In this document: one piece after another, positions 63,282 to 64,000 of the stretch | Position numbering within the stretch: position 1 is the first letter of the stretch | How the letters are laid out: every line of letters begins with the position of its first letter | Origin: Bog-473 sp963838835 | GTDB taxonomy: Bacteria > Actinomycetota > Acidimicrobiia > Acidimicrobiales > RAAP-2 | Direction: 5' to 3' | Length of the DNA: 64,000 nt | Assembly: GCA_963838835.1 (NCBI GenBank) | Contig: CAWITA010000028.1 | Span: forward strand, 62,001 to 126,000 | Notes under the pieces: generated by a model | Database searches by the model: none | Told to the model about the DNA's origin: nothing | Seen by the model: the letters and a program-made list of their open reading frames with translations, nothing else | Translations under genes and position numbers: made by a program

Positions 63282-64000
63282 ATGGTGACGTTCCGCAAGA
63301 TGACGGAGGCCGACGTGCCCGCGGCGGTGGCGGCGTTCGACAGCGGTCTGCTCGCCATGATGGCGCGCCACGGCCTGCCGGTCACGGGCAACTCGATTCA
63401 GGACGAGCGGCGTCGCCAGGACCGCACGCGCCACTTTCTCGGGACGGACCCCGGCGGCTCGTGGGTGGCGGAGGACGCCGGGACCGTCGTCGGGATGTCG
63501 CAGTCCTTCGTCCGGGAGCGCTACTGGATGCTGTCGCAGTTGGGCACCGTGCCGGGCCGTCAGGGTCTGGGCGTCGGCCGCGAACTGCTCGGCCTCGCCC
63601 TCTCGCACGGCGACCCGGAGAGTCCCGGGACGATCCAGTGCTCACGTGACCCCAAGGCGATGGCCCTCTACACCAGCTTCGGCTTCGTCCTGCATCCCGT
63701 CGTGGCCGCTTGGGGTGCCATGCGCCCGGGAGCCGTGGAACGGCCGCCCGAGGTCCGGCGCCACGAGCCCGACGAGGTCGGCGAGCGAGAGCTCGAGGTC
63801 ATCGCCACCATCGACCGCACGGTCCGCGGGTCGGCCCGGACCGTCGACATCGTCGCCATGCTCGCCCAACCCGGGACCCGGCTCCTGTTGCACGCTGATC
63901 AGGCGTACGCGGTCGCCAAGGACGAGCGGATCGTGACCCTCGGGGCCCGTCAGGAGGAATCGGCCACCCTGGTGCTGCGAGCGATGCTGGCCGAGGCGCC
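63282..64000 (+). CDS. GNAT family N-acetyltransferase (runs off the window)
   Basis: Open frame from ATG 63282 to the right edge, at least 239 residues. It starts MVTFRKMTEADVPAAVAAFD and has the acetyl-CoA-binding motif TVPGRQGLGVGRELLGLALS followed by AMALYTSFGFVLHP. A second, divergent GNAT-like half follows (VDIVAMLAQPGTRLLLHADQ), so it may be a tandem-GNAT protein. The C-terminus is missing. The substrate is unknown. Close behind leuD, so possibly co-transcribed. Confidence 0.8.
   Translation, partial: MVTFRKMTEADVPAAVAAFDSGLLAMMARHGLPVTGNSIQDERRRQDRTRHFLGTDPGGSWVAEDAGTVVGMSQSFVRERYWMLSQLGTVPGRQGLGVGRELLGLALSHGDPESPGTIQCSRDPKAMALYTSFGFVLHPVVAAWGAMRPGAVERPPEVRRHEPDEVGERELEVIATIDRTVRGSARTVDIVAMLAQPGTRLLLHADQAYAVAKDERIVTLGARQEESATLVLRAMLAEA

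Overview
The window is high-GC, gene-dense bacterial chromosome (about 70 supportable features, most genes abutting or overlapping by a few bases, GTG/TTG starts common). Gene content (homodimeric-type pyruvate dehydrogenase E1, SUF iron-sulfur machinery with a Rieske partner and SufU, actinobacterial-type HhH-GPD protein, LytR-CpsA-Psr protein, many acyl-CoA dehydrogenases and a steroid-type thiolase) points to an actinobacterium. The families of secreted repeat proteins make an Acidimicrobiia-like lineage a reasonable guess, but that is inference. No rRNA, tRNA, CRISPR array, transposase or phage gene was seen.

Layout. 0-2 kb: sulfotransferase and short-chain dehydrogenase. 2-4.2 kb: large secreted repeat protein. 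4.2-12.1 kb: lipoate and pyruvate dehydrogenase block, with a LipB-LipA fusion, lipoyl E2, E3 (lpdA) and RNase HI on the minus strand and aceE divergent. 12.2-17.3 kb: DinB protein, Rrf2 regulator, HhH-GPD protein, thiE, an alpha/beta hydrolase, an acyl-CoA dehydrogenase and a metallo-beta-lactamase protein; this stretch carries an unusual density of frameshifts. 17.3-26.7 kb: iron-sulfur assembly split into sufC-sufS-sufU (+) and sufB, sufD-Rieske-sufC2 (-), interrupted by a LytR-CpsA-Psr gene and a dienoyl-CoA-isomerase-like crotonase. 26.8-36.5 kb: oligopeptidase B, a CHAP-domain secreted repeat protein, a DUF4115-like membrane protein, RmlC-like epimerase, flavin reductase, hydrolases, mutY and a MaoC dehydratase. 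36.5-44.3 kb: polytopic membrane protein, methyltransferase, acyl-CoA dehydrogenase, CoA-ester lyase, dienelactone hydrolase, NlpC/P60 hydrolase, a divergent Lgt. 44.7-56.7 kb: acyl-CoA synthetase, methyltransferase, 2OG-Fe(II) oxygenase, a thiolase-crotonase-thioesterase operon, acyl-CoA dehydrogenase, hydrolases. 56.7-63.3 kb: branched-chain amino acid synthesis, with leuB-ilvE-cimA (-) divergent from greA-leuC-leuD (+). A GNAT protein runs off the right edge.

The most interesting signals are: (1) a single-reading-frame fusion of octanoyltransferase and lipoyl synthase next to the E2 that it would lipoylate; (2) two 14-bp palindromes of form TAGAAC-NN-GTTCTA, each about 60 bp before the start of a lipid-catabolism gene (acyl-CoA synthetase and a FadA5-like thiolase), matching the KstR operator pattern of mycobacterial sterol catabolism; (3) a probable attenuator (leader peptide, GC hairpin, intrinsic terminator) ahead of leuB-ilvE-cimA; (4) a 16-bp perfect palindrome at the sufB promoter and a nested dyad before aceE; (5) a SUF locus with two different sufC genes.

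Many conserved genes are broken by single-base frameshifts while every motif is still present in another frame. The simplest reading is indel error in the assembly rather than pseudogenes. Such genes are listed as CDS spanning both frames, with the shift position given.
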